Positions 1-11,071 of a stretch of DNA of 64,000 bases are shown here, piece after piece. The DNA is from Phytoseiulus persimilis. Lineage: Eukaryota > Arthropoda > Arachnida > Mesostigmata > Phytoseiidae. The position numbers and the translations under genes are program-made. Location of the stretch: positions 1,302,001 through 1,366,000 of the forward strand of contig CM075102.1 of NCBI GenBank assembly GCA_037576195.1, read 5' to 3'. The notes below the pieces were generated by a model that saw nothing but the letters and a program-made list of their open reading frames with translations, was not told the origin of the DNA and did no database searches. Numbering within the stretch: the stretch's first letter is position 1; each line of letters opens with the position of its first letter.

Positions 1-1120
1 TTGACTGCGTCCCAACTGATAGTGTTAAAAGCGTTCCTCTCATCCAAGAGGATGAGTAGGCAATGTGGGCGGCGCCGGGGGTCAACTTCTTTCCGCGCGT
101 TCGCCGTCTCGAGGACTTTCCTCACGGCCATCAAGGTCGTTCGTCCTGTCCGGAAGCCGAACTGATTCGGTGACAGAGTTTCTCTGCTCTCGAGTTCGAT
201 TGCCAATCTCCGGTTGACCAGATGCTCTGCTGCCTTTGGCATTGTGCTCAGGCAGCTTATGGGCCGGAATGACGAGGGACCCGTGCCCCCTTGTTTGGGG
301 ACTGGGACAAGCCATGCCTCCTTCCAACTCTGCGGCCAGACACCTGTCCTGAACATCTTGTTCATCGCTCCCGTGAAAACCGCGGGATGGCGTGAGAGGA
401 GAACCTTGACAACCTCCATGGCGATACCGTCGGGTCCGGATTGAGGCGTATCCTGTCGGTGGCGTAGGAGACCTCCTCGCGACCGACCGGTACAAAGTTC
501 TTGACCGGTTCTTCTCCTTGTCTTTCCTGTTGCGATTCTGAATGCCATCCGGAAGGGGTGATCTCTCTATTTGACCTCGTCGAGGAGAGCTCTCCGGCAG
601 GCGAGCTTGCTCGTGATGATCGACCTCTTGAGCTCCCCCCTGCTTGCCTGCACGGAGGCCCACAGCTCCACGTCGGAAAGGCCGTTCGAGCGTGTTCTCC
701 GGCGGGCCGCTACACAGTCCCTCCTCGCCTCTGCCACCGTTGTACACCACCAGTACTTGGGAGATCTTCCAGTTCCTGAGCGGCGAGGCCGGGAAGCATT
801 CTGGCAGGCCATGTGAAGAAGGTTAGACACCGTCCGCGGGTTGGAGGTTTCGAGCGTGGGAGCATGAGCGTCGAGGTACTCTCGGACTAGAGAGATATTG
901 GGCCGCGTACGGGTGTGAGAGGGGACTGGCGTCGAGTCGACGTCAACCGAGAAGGAGATCAGAAAATGATCGGTGAGGGATTCCTCTTGACGAAGAACCC
1001 GCCAATCGGTAATCTTTCGCAGGGCTCCACTGGAAGCAAGTGTGAGGTCGAGGGTTGACTGCAGGTCTCCTCTGGAAAACGTCGGACCCGGTAACCTCCA
1101 TAGACCCTCAAAAGTAGATC
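1..1120 (-). mobile_element. R1-clade LINE fragment (endonuclease end, linker, start of reverse transcriptase)
   Basis: A non-LTR retrotransposon fragment reads right to left. Its first part encodes the last third of an APE-type endonuclease: TFSRGDLQSTLDLTLAS, then a TDHFLISFSV block where the family has SDH. Next comes the tryptophan-rich linker (KYWWCTTVAEARRDC) typical of R1-like LINEs. The reverse transcriptase begins at about 430 in another frame, with motifs PDGIAMEVVKVLL, FRPISCLSTMPKAAEHLV, LSPNQFGFRTGRTT and LLILLDERNAFN, the last holding the first catalytic Asp. The remainder of RT lies beyond base 1. At least one frameshift separates endonuclease and RT, and the 5' part is missing beyond about 1120, so this copy is dead. 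R1-clade LINEs are mostly known from arthropods, which is the main host clue here. The exact 5' boundary is uncertain. Confidence 0.85.
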
Positions 1121-1399
1121 GACTCAGTTCACGAAAAAAACTTCTAACAAGCACTCGAATGAAGCCCCCGTTCCCATAGGCAGGCGCACAGGCATAGGCA
1201 TGCAAAAGAAAACGTTGTTTGAACTTGGTGGTTTCGGCACACAGGTTAAGACGATTCGCAGGCACAGGGAGCAAGCGCTGCGGATGACTGAAACCTGGCA
1301 GACGTGAGTGGAGCGTGCCCGATTGTAAACAGAGAGGAACCGCCAGGTCACACTGAGCACGGTTAAACTTACATGTGCACATACACTCTCGATCATCCT

Positions 1400-1530
1400 T
1401 CTGCGGGTCTATGGGAGTGATTCCAGGACCGATCTTACCATACTTTTGAGGGTCTATGGAGTTGATTCCTAGGTCAACCAAACCATACTCTCGGGGGTGG
1501 GTGGTTCTAGGGTCGATCCGACCATTCCGC
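1400..1530. repeat. 45-bp tandem repeat, about 2.7 copies
   Basis: Two consecutive 45-bp units (1400-1444 and 1445-1489) share gggtctatgg, a central attcc and the end accatact. A third shorter, more diverged copy follows to about 1530. A 21-bp piece of the unit recurs in inverted orientation at 1096-1116. No function is evident. Confidence 0.75.
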
Positions 1531-1540
1531 CGCTCGCTCA

Positions 1541-4500
1541 TGGGAAGTATTTTCTACGCAAGAAACAGTGTTTTTTCTTCTCGTCTTCGAGGCGTGTCAA
1601 GGTACCTTACTTCGAAACAACGTAATACAGCGAGCTCCAGGCAGCTTCGGTGACGCTCCGAGGCGACAAAGCAGAACCCTGGTGTGATCGCCATGCTACT
1701 TTCATCAAATGGAAAGGGAAGAAACACTTCGATCACGCTGATATTTGGACAGCACATGAGGGGTGCTGGGACTGTATTTTCAGGTACTTACCGGAGTGGC
1801 CCACTCGTCGCGAAGTGACACTTCGAGGAACAAAATCATAGAAGCGATCGACCAATCTTAGATCCTATGGCCCCTAGTGAGAGCATTTCGAAAAATTGTC
1901 GATCGGCGCGGTAGCCCCAGTGGTTCTCGAGGTATAACGGTTTCAAGTTTTTTTTTCTCCGAGTCTCAACTTCATTGTTGTGAGCGAACGGATCCCCGGA
2001 GGCCTAAACTTGCTGTGGTAGCTCTGTTCTGCGGGATGCCTCAGTGCAGTTTTCAGCGAAATCCGTCACCATGGACGAAATCCGCCCAGACCCTTTCTCG
2101 CCAGATCGGGAATCGTTATCAGTTTCCGCAGTGTTCGAGACCTTCCCGGTGGCGTCACGGCGGAGGCCCGCCATGGCGAGCCGCAGCGCACGCCGCCGCT
2201 GTTTAATTTTCCGTCCGTCGCTATCGAAATCCTCACGGCGCAGAGCTCTGATTGGGATCCTTCTGGTCTCCGACATTGTGTACCAGGGCCGCTGAGCGGT
2301 GTCGATCGTTGACTCGGCTGAAAACTCGGAAACGGAACGTCTGAGCGGGGCTCTCAATTCGCGGAACCAAACCCACGAAGTTGGATAATACTCGCAGTTT
2401 CTGCATGAAATGGAGGATTTCTCCGGAAGCCCTGCCTGGACGTCTCCCGGTGATTCGCCAGCGTTTTAGACGGAATCAGAATAGTGCAAATATTGTCTGA
2501 GAATCGCTGTCAATCGTTGAGATCAAATTGGAAGGTAATACTCTGTTTCCGTGTATGAGAACGAGGAGTGATCGACCCAACGATTCAGATCTCAGTCGAA
2601 CGATCCTCTGGTCAATGGGGAGCTCAGGTGAAATATAAAACGAATATTGATACGAGAATCAGATGAACTTCGCCAGGAGAGGGCTCCAGACACCGTCTCC
2701 CGGGACTCTCTCAGAACCCGAGCTCATTCTGTCTTAGTCGAGCTTCCGAAACAAATCTTGGATCTCTAGATTTCAAAAACCAAGCAATATACAAGCAGAC
2801 CCCGGAAGAGTACTGAGGTTCGATGCGAACGAACTACAGAGGCTTCGTTATCGTGACTGCACTGCTCATGAAACACACGAATGCCGGTGAAACCGAATCT
2901 CTGGGCGGTTGTTTGCATAGAACATCGATCGACTCGTCGTAAAACTTAGTACTTTTCCGAAGTCTATCCACAATACAATATGGTAGAGGCCATCAATAAA
3001 GACCATCGATCCTGAATCACATGAGGAACGAAAACGTCAACGCTCCGCTCCTGAGCTTTCAAGTCGAACGTACCTCTCCTACCGGTGAGCTCTCCTGTTG
3101 TTGTTGACGAGGCGATCTAACCGTTCTCATTGGCCTCCATAATTGATAGAAATGAGACATTGTCTTCGGGACAAGGGACAAAAAATAATCGTCTTTTGAT
3201 GTCGCGGCTGACTGTGATGCCACCGTTGTTGTAGCTGGCCCGTCGATTATATCAAACTACAGATAGTTGTCTATCGCTCCGGTCTAACAAGACTAGTTGG
3301 CTCTCACGGTCGTCTCAGAGTGGGGATGTCAGTCAGACCTTGAGACATTGTAGACGGGGTACGGCGCGTTTCTCAACTCGTTGCTGAGCTTTCCCAGCTT
3401 GAATATTCAACATGTCTCGATGTACCGGACCGGACATCATCTCAACCGTTGAGTTTGTCAGTCGACCAGCGAAACAGACAGAGAGCTGCCAACAGCGGGT
3501 CAGCCTCTGCTCTTGACTTAACGACTCGAGAGTCCACTTGAAGAACTCTACCGACTTCCTCTGATGGATCCAATGCCAACCGGCGCTTGCCTCCTCCCTG
3601 GCGAGGCTCCCGGCACAAGCTCATGGGCTCGCGATACATCGAGCGCTCATGTTTGTCGCCCAGAATGAAGTCGCTCTAATGGGAGTAATGGGAGAGAGAA
3701 GTAATCGACTTCGACTCGATCTCAGGGATCAGAATCCGAATTTCCTTGCGTCAAAGATCGTGGCTTCTTGAGCCACAGATTGTTCCGAGTTCGTGAGTTT
3801 CTTTGGTATGGAATCCCGTTTCCCCAAGCCCCTCCGGAACTTAGCGAAATTGCTGTCCTGGATTGAGAAGAGAAACGGTGCTTCATGGGGTTGTTCCCAA
3901 GCGACCGAGGTAGGCCCCCGACTTTTCGGTGCGTCTGCGAAGCGCTAAGAGCCTGTCGTTCCTCTGATTTGTATCGGGGGTTATGACAGCAATCATCGCA
4001 TGTACTTCCTCGTCGAGTCCGAACGTGGTTCGTAAGTGATGAAAAGTACTTATCTAGTTCCCCAGTCGAGTGTCAGCGTTGCACCATTGGGGTGGAATCG
4101 ACATACTGATGCCGGCATCTCTAACCGGGACATGAAAAGATGCATTGTCCTCAGATCGAGACGAATCAGATCAACCACAACCATTCATACGGATAGAGGA
4201 TAAGTTGCGGGTACTAGAAGCAGTGGTTCTCTTGTATCAAATCTACGTTCGTATTCGTTCCAAGACCGTCCCTAGTGTTCTCTCTCTGGCCGAGGGAAAG
4301 CAACGAATAAGGCGAACATCATTGCACTGACTCGATTTGAGAGGTTTCCCAGGAAGCGTTGCCCTCACGCTCTCCTTCACGCGAGTGGTCTGGAATCGCA
4401 GGGGTAGCGTCAGCTACCATTACTTTCTACCTCGATCAGTTCTACTACAGCAGTGGCTTCTCGAATTATCTCGAGATCCTCCACGAGAGAAATCGGGAGA

Positions 4501-6091
4501 ACATTCTCCAAACTCAGTGGTTTTGCCCAGAATTTCCTGTGATGGGAACCTCAGATTCCAGGCTCCGCTCGACGATTGTCGGTCTCGTCTTGAGATATGC
4601 TCTTCGTGCCCTCCTACAGGCAGGAATCGCCCTCAAGGTGATGAAGACCCCTCCGAAGCCGCCTACATCTTAGAAGAATCAACACAAGAAATGAGAACTT
4701 GCTCTACGAAATTGGAGGAGACGACTCTGCGAGTTTCCCGATAAAGTCGTAAATACATCTAAAGCCGTCGTCGAGTTGGAGTCGCCGCGTCTCAGAAAGG
4801 GCGAAACAGTATTATGTGACGATCGTCGAGCAAAGCGATATCTTTATGAGATTGGAACCGATCCATGGAAGCCGGGGCCTGATAACATTTCGAAATTACA
4901 ATCCCCGAGTAAAGCATTACGTTTGAGCTTGAATCGAGCCAGTACAGGGGAAGTAAGGAGCGACGCTTGTTGTCAAGGCCCATTCACGCTGATTCACTCC
5001 GGGCTTTCATACTTATTTCACATCTGAACGAATCCTGCATCAAGCAAGGAGCATCGGGGTTCACACGAACAATGGAAGGCCAGCATCTTCAACTCTCGTA
5101 CCTATTCTCCAAGCGAACTCTGCTCGGAACGTGATTAGGTGAAAGATTTCCTTGCTTCCCTCGAAGACATTTTCTCTGATGAACTTCATCAAACTTCTCG
5201 ATCGTTTGTCTCAGATAATCAACTGCCAATGAGTCTGTTTTTTCCGCGAATCCGTGAACCGAATGCGTTCTCAGGCTCGATGCCTCAGCGATCCGCTCCA
5301 TCCCAGCCCACAGGGCGAAGCGGAACCAATATACCGGGCACATTGGTTCGAAAACTATTCGACCGGTTACCTTGGAACTCGGATGTCAGCAAGGTCGAAT
5401 GTCGAAGAATTTTCATTCGAAGTTTCTGGAATCTCGTCAGCGCTGTCCCCGAATGAATGCGGGGCAACCTAGCAGAATCATCCGCTACACCCCATTCTAC
5501 GGCCACTCCAGAGCAGAAGTTCAGTACCGTCTCCAGCGCCGCGGGGTAGCAAATAGCGCAAGCTAACTGAGAACAGTGCCGTATCTAGCTGAAGGAAGCC
5601 CGGGTTTCCCCCCGAAAGAATGTCTTGGCTGATGGCTGGGGCGGATGCCGACGAGGATTTATTGTGAAGTCCTACTGGCGGAAAGGCGCGGGACTTGGGT
5701 AGAACACGATCTAGTCGAGTAGTAAAGCAGTGTGAGACAAAAATGAAGCTAGGGAAAGCGGAGAAAGTGCGCCTCCATCCCCCGAACCCGAGCGAAATTC
5801 TGAAAACAAAGTCGTCAGAAGAAATGGATAGACCACCTTGAATTTCATAGTAAGAGGGATACGGACTCGCCTCGACGATTTCTGAGTGAAACCCCACGGC
5901 TGATCCTTCGCCAACACTATCCGAGCAGCCGTGATAAGAAGCAAGACTACGAAAATCGGCGTGTGCTCCTAGTTCTGCATCATTCACGGTCTCCGCGGCA
6001 GCGTACAGCCGAGAGGACGCAATGAGGACGTCCATGATGGCCGAGTCGACTCCAGGAGCGCCTCGGATAGTGGGTCAGCTGGAATACGCCG
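1541..6091. other. Stretch without a recognisable gene
   Basis: About 4.5 kb in which I recognise no protein family, RNA gene, terminal repeat or long open frame. A GC-rich island at about 2000-2360 has overlapping frames on both strands (83 and 117 codons) but neither shows a motif, so I do not call it an exon. It may hold unique host intron or intergenic DNA, or decayed elements too old to see by eye. Confidence 0.5.
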
Positions 6092-6222
6092 TGTTGGGTC
6101 CATCTGTTTGGCCCCGAAGAATGACATAGCGGAAGGAATACGAATCGGCTTGGACAGAATCGTTATCTCATGAAGAGACACACCTTATACAGTTTATTCA
6201 GTCAGCGGCGGCGTCCCCAACA
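6092..6222 (-). repeat. Gypsy-1 3' LTR
   Basis: 131 bp, starting TGTTGGGTCC and ending GCGTCCCCAACA on the plus strand, the same length as the 5' LTR at 20527-20657. The element's polypurine tract lies just to its right (6223-6240), which fixes it as the 3' LTR of a minus-strand element. Confidence 0.9.
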
Positions 6223-6749
6223 TACCTCCCCTTATAAGACATCTACTCCCGGGGACGATGTCCTGATAGAGCGCGATAATCTTTGACAACTTTGCACGCA
6301 CGCGCTCGTTGCTGTCTCAGAGCGGGCTGTGCGACGGCCGCTGCTGACTGAGCGAGGAGGCTCGCATCAAGCGGAGGAGTTGCTGAGCCTACGACACTAT
6401 TCGGACTCCCAGTGACGCCGTCTTGACTGGGCATCGGAGGTGCCATTTGCCACCTCCGCCGTTTCAGCCTCCCCCAACAAGAACTGTCGGCTGCGGGTCC
6501 CATGATGACGATCGAACTGAGGGTTCATCTCTCTCTGCCAGTCTGTGAGCCCCGGTTGAGTTTCGAAAGGCCTATAAACGTCGGAAGGAGTGCACACCTT
6601 CCTGCCGAAGAAAACTTCTGCCGGCGACCTACAACCGATCGCCTCATTAGGTGTATAGTTGTGAGCGGAAACCGCCACGTCCAAGGAATTCTTCATGGTG
6701 TGAAACATCTTTTCTGCTTGCTCATTGCTCATCGGCATTCTCGGAGCAC
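6223..6749 (-). pseudogene. Gypsy-1 integrase C-terminal half
   Basis: This is the distal part of a Gypsy integrase. MSNEQAEKMFHTMK is the family's region around the catalytic Glu, followed by TPNEAIGCRSPAEVFFGR, typical of the stretch after the core. Its 5' end is cut at 6749/6750 by MULE-1, and the other half resumes at 9707 beyond the second copy of the target duplication. To the left, after the reading frame, come a polypurine tract and the 3' LTR. It is a fossil fragment with no independent role. Confidence 0.85.
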
Positions 6750-6758
6750 ACCGCAAAT

Positions 6759-6919
6759 CGGTGCACGTCAATTGGGCGCCGGCGTCGATTGGGCGCTGGC
6801 GTCAATTGGGCGCTGGCGTCAATTGGGCGCTGGCGTCGATTGGGCGCTGGCGTCAATCGGGCGCTGGCGTCAATTGGGCTCCGCCCTCAGTTGGGCGCCA
6901 GCGTCAATTGGGCCCCAAC
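6759..6919 (+). repeat. MULE-1 left terminal inverted repeat made of nine 17-bp units
   Basis: After a short cap (cggtgcac, 6759-6766) nine units like gtcaattgggcgctggc run without gaps to 6919. The first six are nearly identical and the last three drift. Because 17 is not a multiple of three, all plus frames through the array read a 17-residue repeat, which produces spurious open frames here. Confidence 0.92.
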
Positions 6920-7230
6920 GCCGGGTCGTCCCTGTGTGCTTTCATCATACCCACAATACACTCAGCTGCGTCCGCGGAGAGCCCACTCATACAATGTGGG
7001 AGCGTGTCCCTCCAGGTCCTTGAAGGAACGATCTCTCGGCTTCGTCAAACATGGGAATTTGCTGCAAATGAGACGATTGTCTCCGCTGGCTGGAGGGTTA
7101 CTCGGAAGGAATGGACTTTTCATCGGGAGTGCGCGAATGGAGAGAAAACGCCCGTTGAGCATGGATTCGAATATACTTTTATTGTGTATATTATGGGTCG
7201 AACTCAATTCCCGGCAGGGATGGCTGCTCT

Positions 7231-8786
7231 TCACGGATTCATCTCGTAGTTATGAGCGACTCCGCGGAGTGTTTCGAGCAAAGTTCGAGATTCTAGATGT
7301 GTGATTATGTTCATGATGCGACGATCGATTTCCAGGTAACGGTTCCGTTTTCTCTGAGAGGCGTTTCCGGCCACGTATCGCTCCAAGTCCGCGTCTTTGC
7401 TTTGTTGAACGCACTTAATGCCTTCTATGAACTTGAGAAGGCCGGGATGGTGGACTGCGAATTGGCGCTGGAGGCTTCTGTGCGCAGCTTCCACATAGTT
7501 GTTCGTTCGTGAGTCCCCTTGAAGGGTCCTTTCGTAAACGGTCCACGTGAACACAGGGAACATGGCTGCTCGGCGGCTCGGATTTCCGTTGATGTCTATT
7601 TGAAGTCGACCCATGTAGAAATCTTCAAAGTACTCCAAGACCGGCTGCAGTTCGAGCGGAAGATGAGATCGCAACTCCCTCAAACCGTCTTCAAGCTGTT
7701 CTGGTGGGAGGAACGCCATGGCAGATATCATTTTCGCATTGAGAGCGAAGTCCGGCTCGTTCCTGTATCTCTGGCTCAACCCACATGCTGCAACTTTCTT
7801 CTTCATATTTTGCACGAGATGGAAAAAGCATCCGTGCAGTTCTGCTTCAGGGAAGTAGGCAGCGAATGCGTTCCGCAACCCTTGTTCGAAGTCCATCGAT
7901 ATTGCTCCTGGATTGAAGTCGGGCCATCCCAAGGTCAACATATCCAACATCTGAGCGGAAGAGGAAAACAAACTTCCTTGAAATCGTTGATACCCGAGTT
8001 GCCCTCATGATACAGCGGCAACGAGCTGTTATCTTCCAGGATATTATACGAAATCTATGAGTTATTCACCTTGTTGTAGCTTCGCTCTTCCTTGTTTGGC
8101 ATAAGCACATAACACAGGGGAGTGACTACTCCAGGGCGTTCCGCGAGGATCACGAAAATTTGCGCGATTAACTGCGGAGCCAACGAGAAGGTCCCATCAA
8201 CATAGATCTTCCTTACTCGACCGACCCACGATCTCGCGGACTCTCTTCCAAAGATGAGTATTCGATGAGGATCGTCGGATCCAGAATCCGCTAGCAGGAA
8301 GTTTTCGACTTCACCCGGAGTGCTTTCGTACATACGGAAAGACTCGGGAATATCGATGTCGGCCAGTCTTGTGAAGTGAGTCGATGGAATCCCTAGTCGG
8401 TTGCGCGTCCTCTGTACTATCCGTGCTAAACACTTGTTCGTTCCCATGGATCCTTGCGCAGCCAGGGAGGATTGCGTGCGAACCTTGTTTATGATCTGCT
8501 GGGGTTGCTCCACCGTCTCGGCGGCTCGTCGTTTCAGCGCGGTCTTCTTCCGCTGTACTTCGATTGCGGCGGCGTTGGGATTGTCGCTGTGTTCACCCAC
8601 TGCGCGAAGTTCACCTGTTATCAGGTTCTTGTGAAGACGAGCTTTGCATTTGAAGGCTGGGTTATTCTTCAAGTAACAGCGCCAAAATTCGGTGTTGGAG
8701 TCCTTGCTCTTCTTGTCATACACGTAAAGATGCCCTTCATGGGCAGTCTTCAGCTTATTGCGCTTGGACAATATTTCACCTTCCAT
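7231..8786 (-). CDS. MULE transposase with N-terminal FLYWCH-type finger, two exons
   Basis: Transposase of MULE-1. Exon 1 (8786-8070) and exon 2 (7950-7231) are joined across a 119-bp intron (7951-8069) with GTGAAT donor and CTCAG acceptor in phase 0, giving about 478 residues. Residues 17-60 form a FLYWCH-like zinc finger (HLYVYDKKS, FWRC, FKCK, then H; the usual final His is not obvious), the likely end-binding domain. The RNase H-fold core follows: Asp197 in IYVDGTF, Asp259 in MDFEQGLRNAF, the C280-x2-H283 pair in GCFFHLVQN, and Glu393 in TNNYVEAAHRSLQ. These are the DDE residues of the MULE family, which cuts DNA at both ends and reinserts it. The splice join is my inference from frame and sites. 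The start is the first Met ahead of the finger. Confidence 0.88.
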
Positions 8787-9553
8787 CGAACAATAAACAA
8801 AGACACAAGAGTTCAGAGATACTAGCTGTGGAAGTTTTTTCAGAGCGTCAGTTTGATTTCGGTGTGCAGTTCCGCCGTTTGGAGTTTGGAATGAAATTTG
8901 AATTTCGCATTAGTTCTCGATGGAGATAACGACTGAGGAAAGGGTACGGCAGTTCAAATATGAGAACTTTTCCGATGGGACATCAGGGCTCCGAGAACAA
9001 TGGCTTGAGTCCAATGAGCAATGCGGATTAGTATTGCTTGAACACGAAGAGACATCAACAATGCAGGAAATACAGATTTTCCAATTTCGATGTTTCTCCC
9101 AGACACTGAGAGCGTTGCACCCTCTCCCAAGTTCTCACCCCCTGGCTCATAACGGTTCCTTGGAGCATGACCTCCGAGCACTGAGCGCTTCGTCCGCTCA
9201 ATACGGGAACCACGGAGATGATTTCCACACAATTTCACTCATTGATTGCAGTGTACGATTATTTTCCGCTTTCGATGCGTTGATGATGACGAAATCTAGA
9301 TTTTTGCTAGTCTATCGGGTCTCATTGAACGAGCCAGCCGCTCAGCGCTCAGCTCAGCGAATTATGTCCCTCCCGTGGATATTCTTGTACATTCATCAAA
9401 ATCGAACGCGATGAATCGTATTCCCAGGGCCACTATATTCCCAAGCTCGAGTCCACCTTCGAGTTGGTCTAGCTTTTTTTTTACCACGGGCTCGCAATGT
9501 GGGGCAGAGCCTGGGACCACAGAGATGTCAACGATCTCTCACAAGCTGTGGGA

Positions 9554-9697
9554 GCCAGCGCCCAATCGACGCCGGAGCCCAATCGACGCCAGCGCCCAAT
9601 TGACGCCAGCGCCCAATTGACGCCGGAGCCCAATCGACGCCAGCGCCCAATCGACGCCAGCGCCCAATCGACTCCGGCGCCCAAATGACGCGCTCCG
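9554..9697 (-). repeat. MULE-1 right terminal inverted repeat made of eight 17-bp units
   Basis: Eight units like gccagcgcccaattgac (reverse complement of the left units) run from 9554 to 9689, followed by the cap gcgctccg and then the second target duplication copy. Together with 6759-6919 this forms the long inverted ends of MULE-1. Confidence 0.92.
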
Positions 9698-9706
9698 ACC
9701 GCAAAT

Positions 9707-9926
9707 GCGTCACGTCGCACTCCGCGCAGAAAGTTTCGACGCCCAGTGCTGTAAACTGGCCCCCATCGTCTGAGACCAATGTTCGAGCGGGATCGAAGTG
9801 TCGGAAAACCGTGCGCAAGTATGCGATCAACGCCTGCGTGGAATTTCCTATCCAGGCCGCGTCGATGTACTTGGAGAAACTGTCCACTAGAATTAGGAAC
9901 ACTTGGCCTTTCCGCGGCTCACCTTA
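9707..9926 (-). pseudogene. Gypsy-1 integrase core fragment
   Basis: A 220-bp piece of Gypsy integrase lies between two insertions. FLILVDSFSKYIDAAWI is the strand around the first catalytic Asp and TLVSDDGGQFTALGVETFC carries the second. It is bounded left by the MULE-1 target duplication and right by the BEL-1 target duplication. The upstream part of the same integrase continues at 17305. It is a fossil, useful as proof that both insertions hit one gene. Confidence 0.88.
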
Positions 9927-9931
9927 GTCCA

Positions 9932-10225
9932 TGTGATGCCACAGTTTGGGCTTACTCTACAAGAAGGAATACTCTGGTCTGGATCTGGAATCCTCCTGTA
10001 GACGCCGTCGTGGCCGCTCTCTCTTGTGCTCGGTGCGTTGTCTCTCAAACGCTGTGATACACCTGACTGCCGACCGACTGTCGGCTGCCCACCGGCATCG
10101 CCGCTGCCGGCGCATGCGCGGTGGGCCTACCGCACGGAGAGAAGCAGCACGACGCGTACAGTCGAGGATGTACTTTATTCAGTATTTATCGATAAACTCT
10201 GAAGCACTCTGTCGAGTGCGTGACA
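9932..10225 (-). repeat. BEL-1 3' LTR
   Basis: 294 bp, identical by eye to the right LTR. It contains an AATAAA polyadenylation signal on the minus strand (in tttattcag) and a GC-rich self-complementary block around cgccgctgccggcgcatgcg. Confidence 0.95.
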
Positions 10226-10556
10226 CTCCCGGCCAAATTCTCAATTTACAAACGGTTTCCTGCCTAGAGCACTTTTGACACATTTTGGTGACCTGAGATG
10301 GTCGGTCGGAACTTGAGAATTTGAGTAGCTAGATCCTATCGCGCTCTGGTGCAACCGAGACTTCCGAAATCTGAGCAATTGAGGTCTCGAACCCGACACT
10401 GGATGAGCTTTAACGAGACGGAATTGTGTCATTTCCGAGAGGACACCGACATTTTCCCTTTCACCCAACACGGAGACGAGCTCGAATCTCGGCCCTACCC
10501 AAGTTCCCCAAATCACTTTCTGTCGCGCAGCTAAAGTGTTCTGACGTCTTGTCCGA

Positions 10557-10970
10557 ATGGCGACCTTCGATCTCTCCCCTCTGGGGATTTTCGTTCGCTC
10601 AGTGGTGGCCACCGGCCAATTTTGCGGAGTGGAGTACCGCAGGCTCCGCGTTGCCATCCGGCGTGTGTGGGACGCGATGTCTTATGATGATCGCCGACCG
10701 TATTGCACGACTTCCGCCGGGGCGCGCCGCGTGCGGACAGTGAATCCAGTCCCGCTGCTGGTTCCCCGAGCCCTCGTGGAGGAGATCCGCGTCACCCTCG
10801 CGGCGCACGACGCCGACGCTCGGATCAACGATGCGTTCGTTGCTCCCCCCGCCCCGGCGGACCCAGGTCTCGCGACTACGGCCCCGCCCGCCCCGCGCGA
10901 CGTCGGCACCCAAACCGACGCCTACGATATGGGGCTCGGCAGGAGCCGTTACCTTTCGCCGTTCGTGTGA
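10557..10970 (+). CDS. Antisense GC-rich open frame inside BEL-1, 137 residues, unknown
   Basis: I do not recognise this protein. The frame runs opposite to BEL-1 pol, between the pol stop and the 3' LTR. It is clearly GC-rich, especially at third positions, unlike the flanking 300 bp. The product would begin MATFDLSPLGIFVRS, carry a basic stretch (EYRRLRVAIRRVWDAM), an Ala/Pro-rich middle (FVAPPAPADPG) and end DVGTQTDAYDMGLG then LSPFV. No signal peptide or membrane segment is apparent. Minus-strand frames in the same place are shorter and look random. It could be a captured host exon, an antisense accessory gene, or a chance frame in GC-rich DNA. Confidence 0.35.
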   Translation: MATFDLSPLGIFVRSVVATGQFCGVEYRRLRVAIRRVWDAMSYDDRRPYCTTSAGARRVRTVNPVPLLVPRALVEEIRVTLAAHDADARINDAFVAPPAPADPGLATTAPPAPRDVGTQTDAYDMGLGRSRYLSPFV

Positions 10971-11071
10971 GATGTAAATATTCGATTTTTTTAATACAAT
11001 ACTGATGCAGAATTACCGCCTTCTCTCTTCACTAGTTAGGTGAAACCACCTCGCGCTTCCGTATCAATCGC

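Larger units (their letters stand above)
6759..9697 (-). mobile_element. Complete MULE DNA transposon (MULE-1)
   Basis: A 2939-bp Mutator-like element with both ends visible. The nine bases accgcaaat stand at 6750-6758 and again at 9698-9706, a target duplication of the usual MULE length. The ends are inverted copies: cggtgcacgtcaattggg on the left and cggagcgcgtcatttggg as the reverse complement of the right. Both run straight into arrays of a 17-bp unit (9 units left, 8 right), so the terminal inverted repeats are about 140-160 bp of minisatellite. Inside, on the minus strand, lies one two-exon transposase gene with no visible damage. The element sits in the integrase gene of Gypsy-1. Intact ends, intact gene and perfect target duplication suggest recent movement and a possibly autonomous copy. 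Confidence 0.93.

Noticed and set aside
2004-2357. GC-rich overlapping frames on both strands as a host exon
   Set aside because: No family motif and no clear splice sites; Arg/Ser-rich composition is expected from GC-rich random sequence.
4145-4744. Chain of plus-strand frames as a small gene
   Set aside because: Frames of 61 to 135 codons overlap in different phases without motifs; I see no consistent exon structure.
5478-6035. Minus-strand frame of 185 codons next to the Gypsy-1 LTR
   Set aside because: It does not resemble gag or any family I know, and the part shared with the right side of Gypsy-1 is only the LTR itself.
6767-6919. Plus-strand frames with a 17-residue repeat (GAGVNWALASIGRWRQL type)
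   Set aside because: A 17-bp unit forces every frame to repeat every 51 bp. These frames are products of the array, not repeat proteins. The same holds at 9554-9689.
6767-6919. CRISPR-like array
   Set aside because: Units are contiguous with no spacers and the context is an animal transposon.
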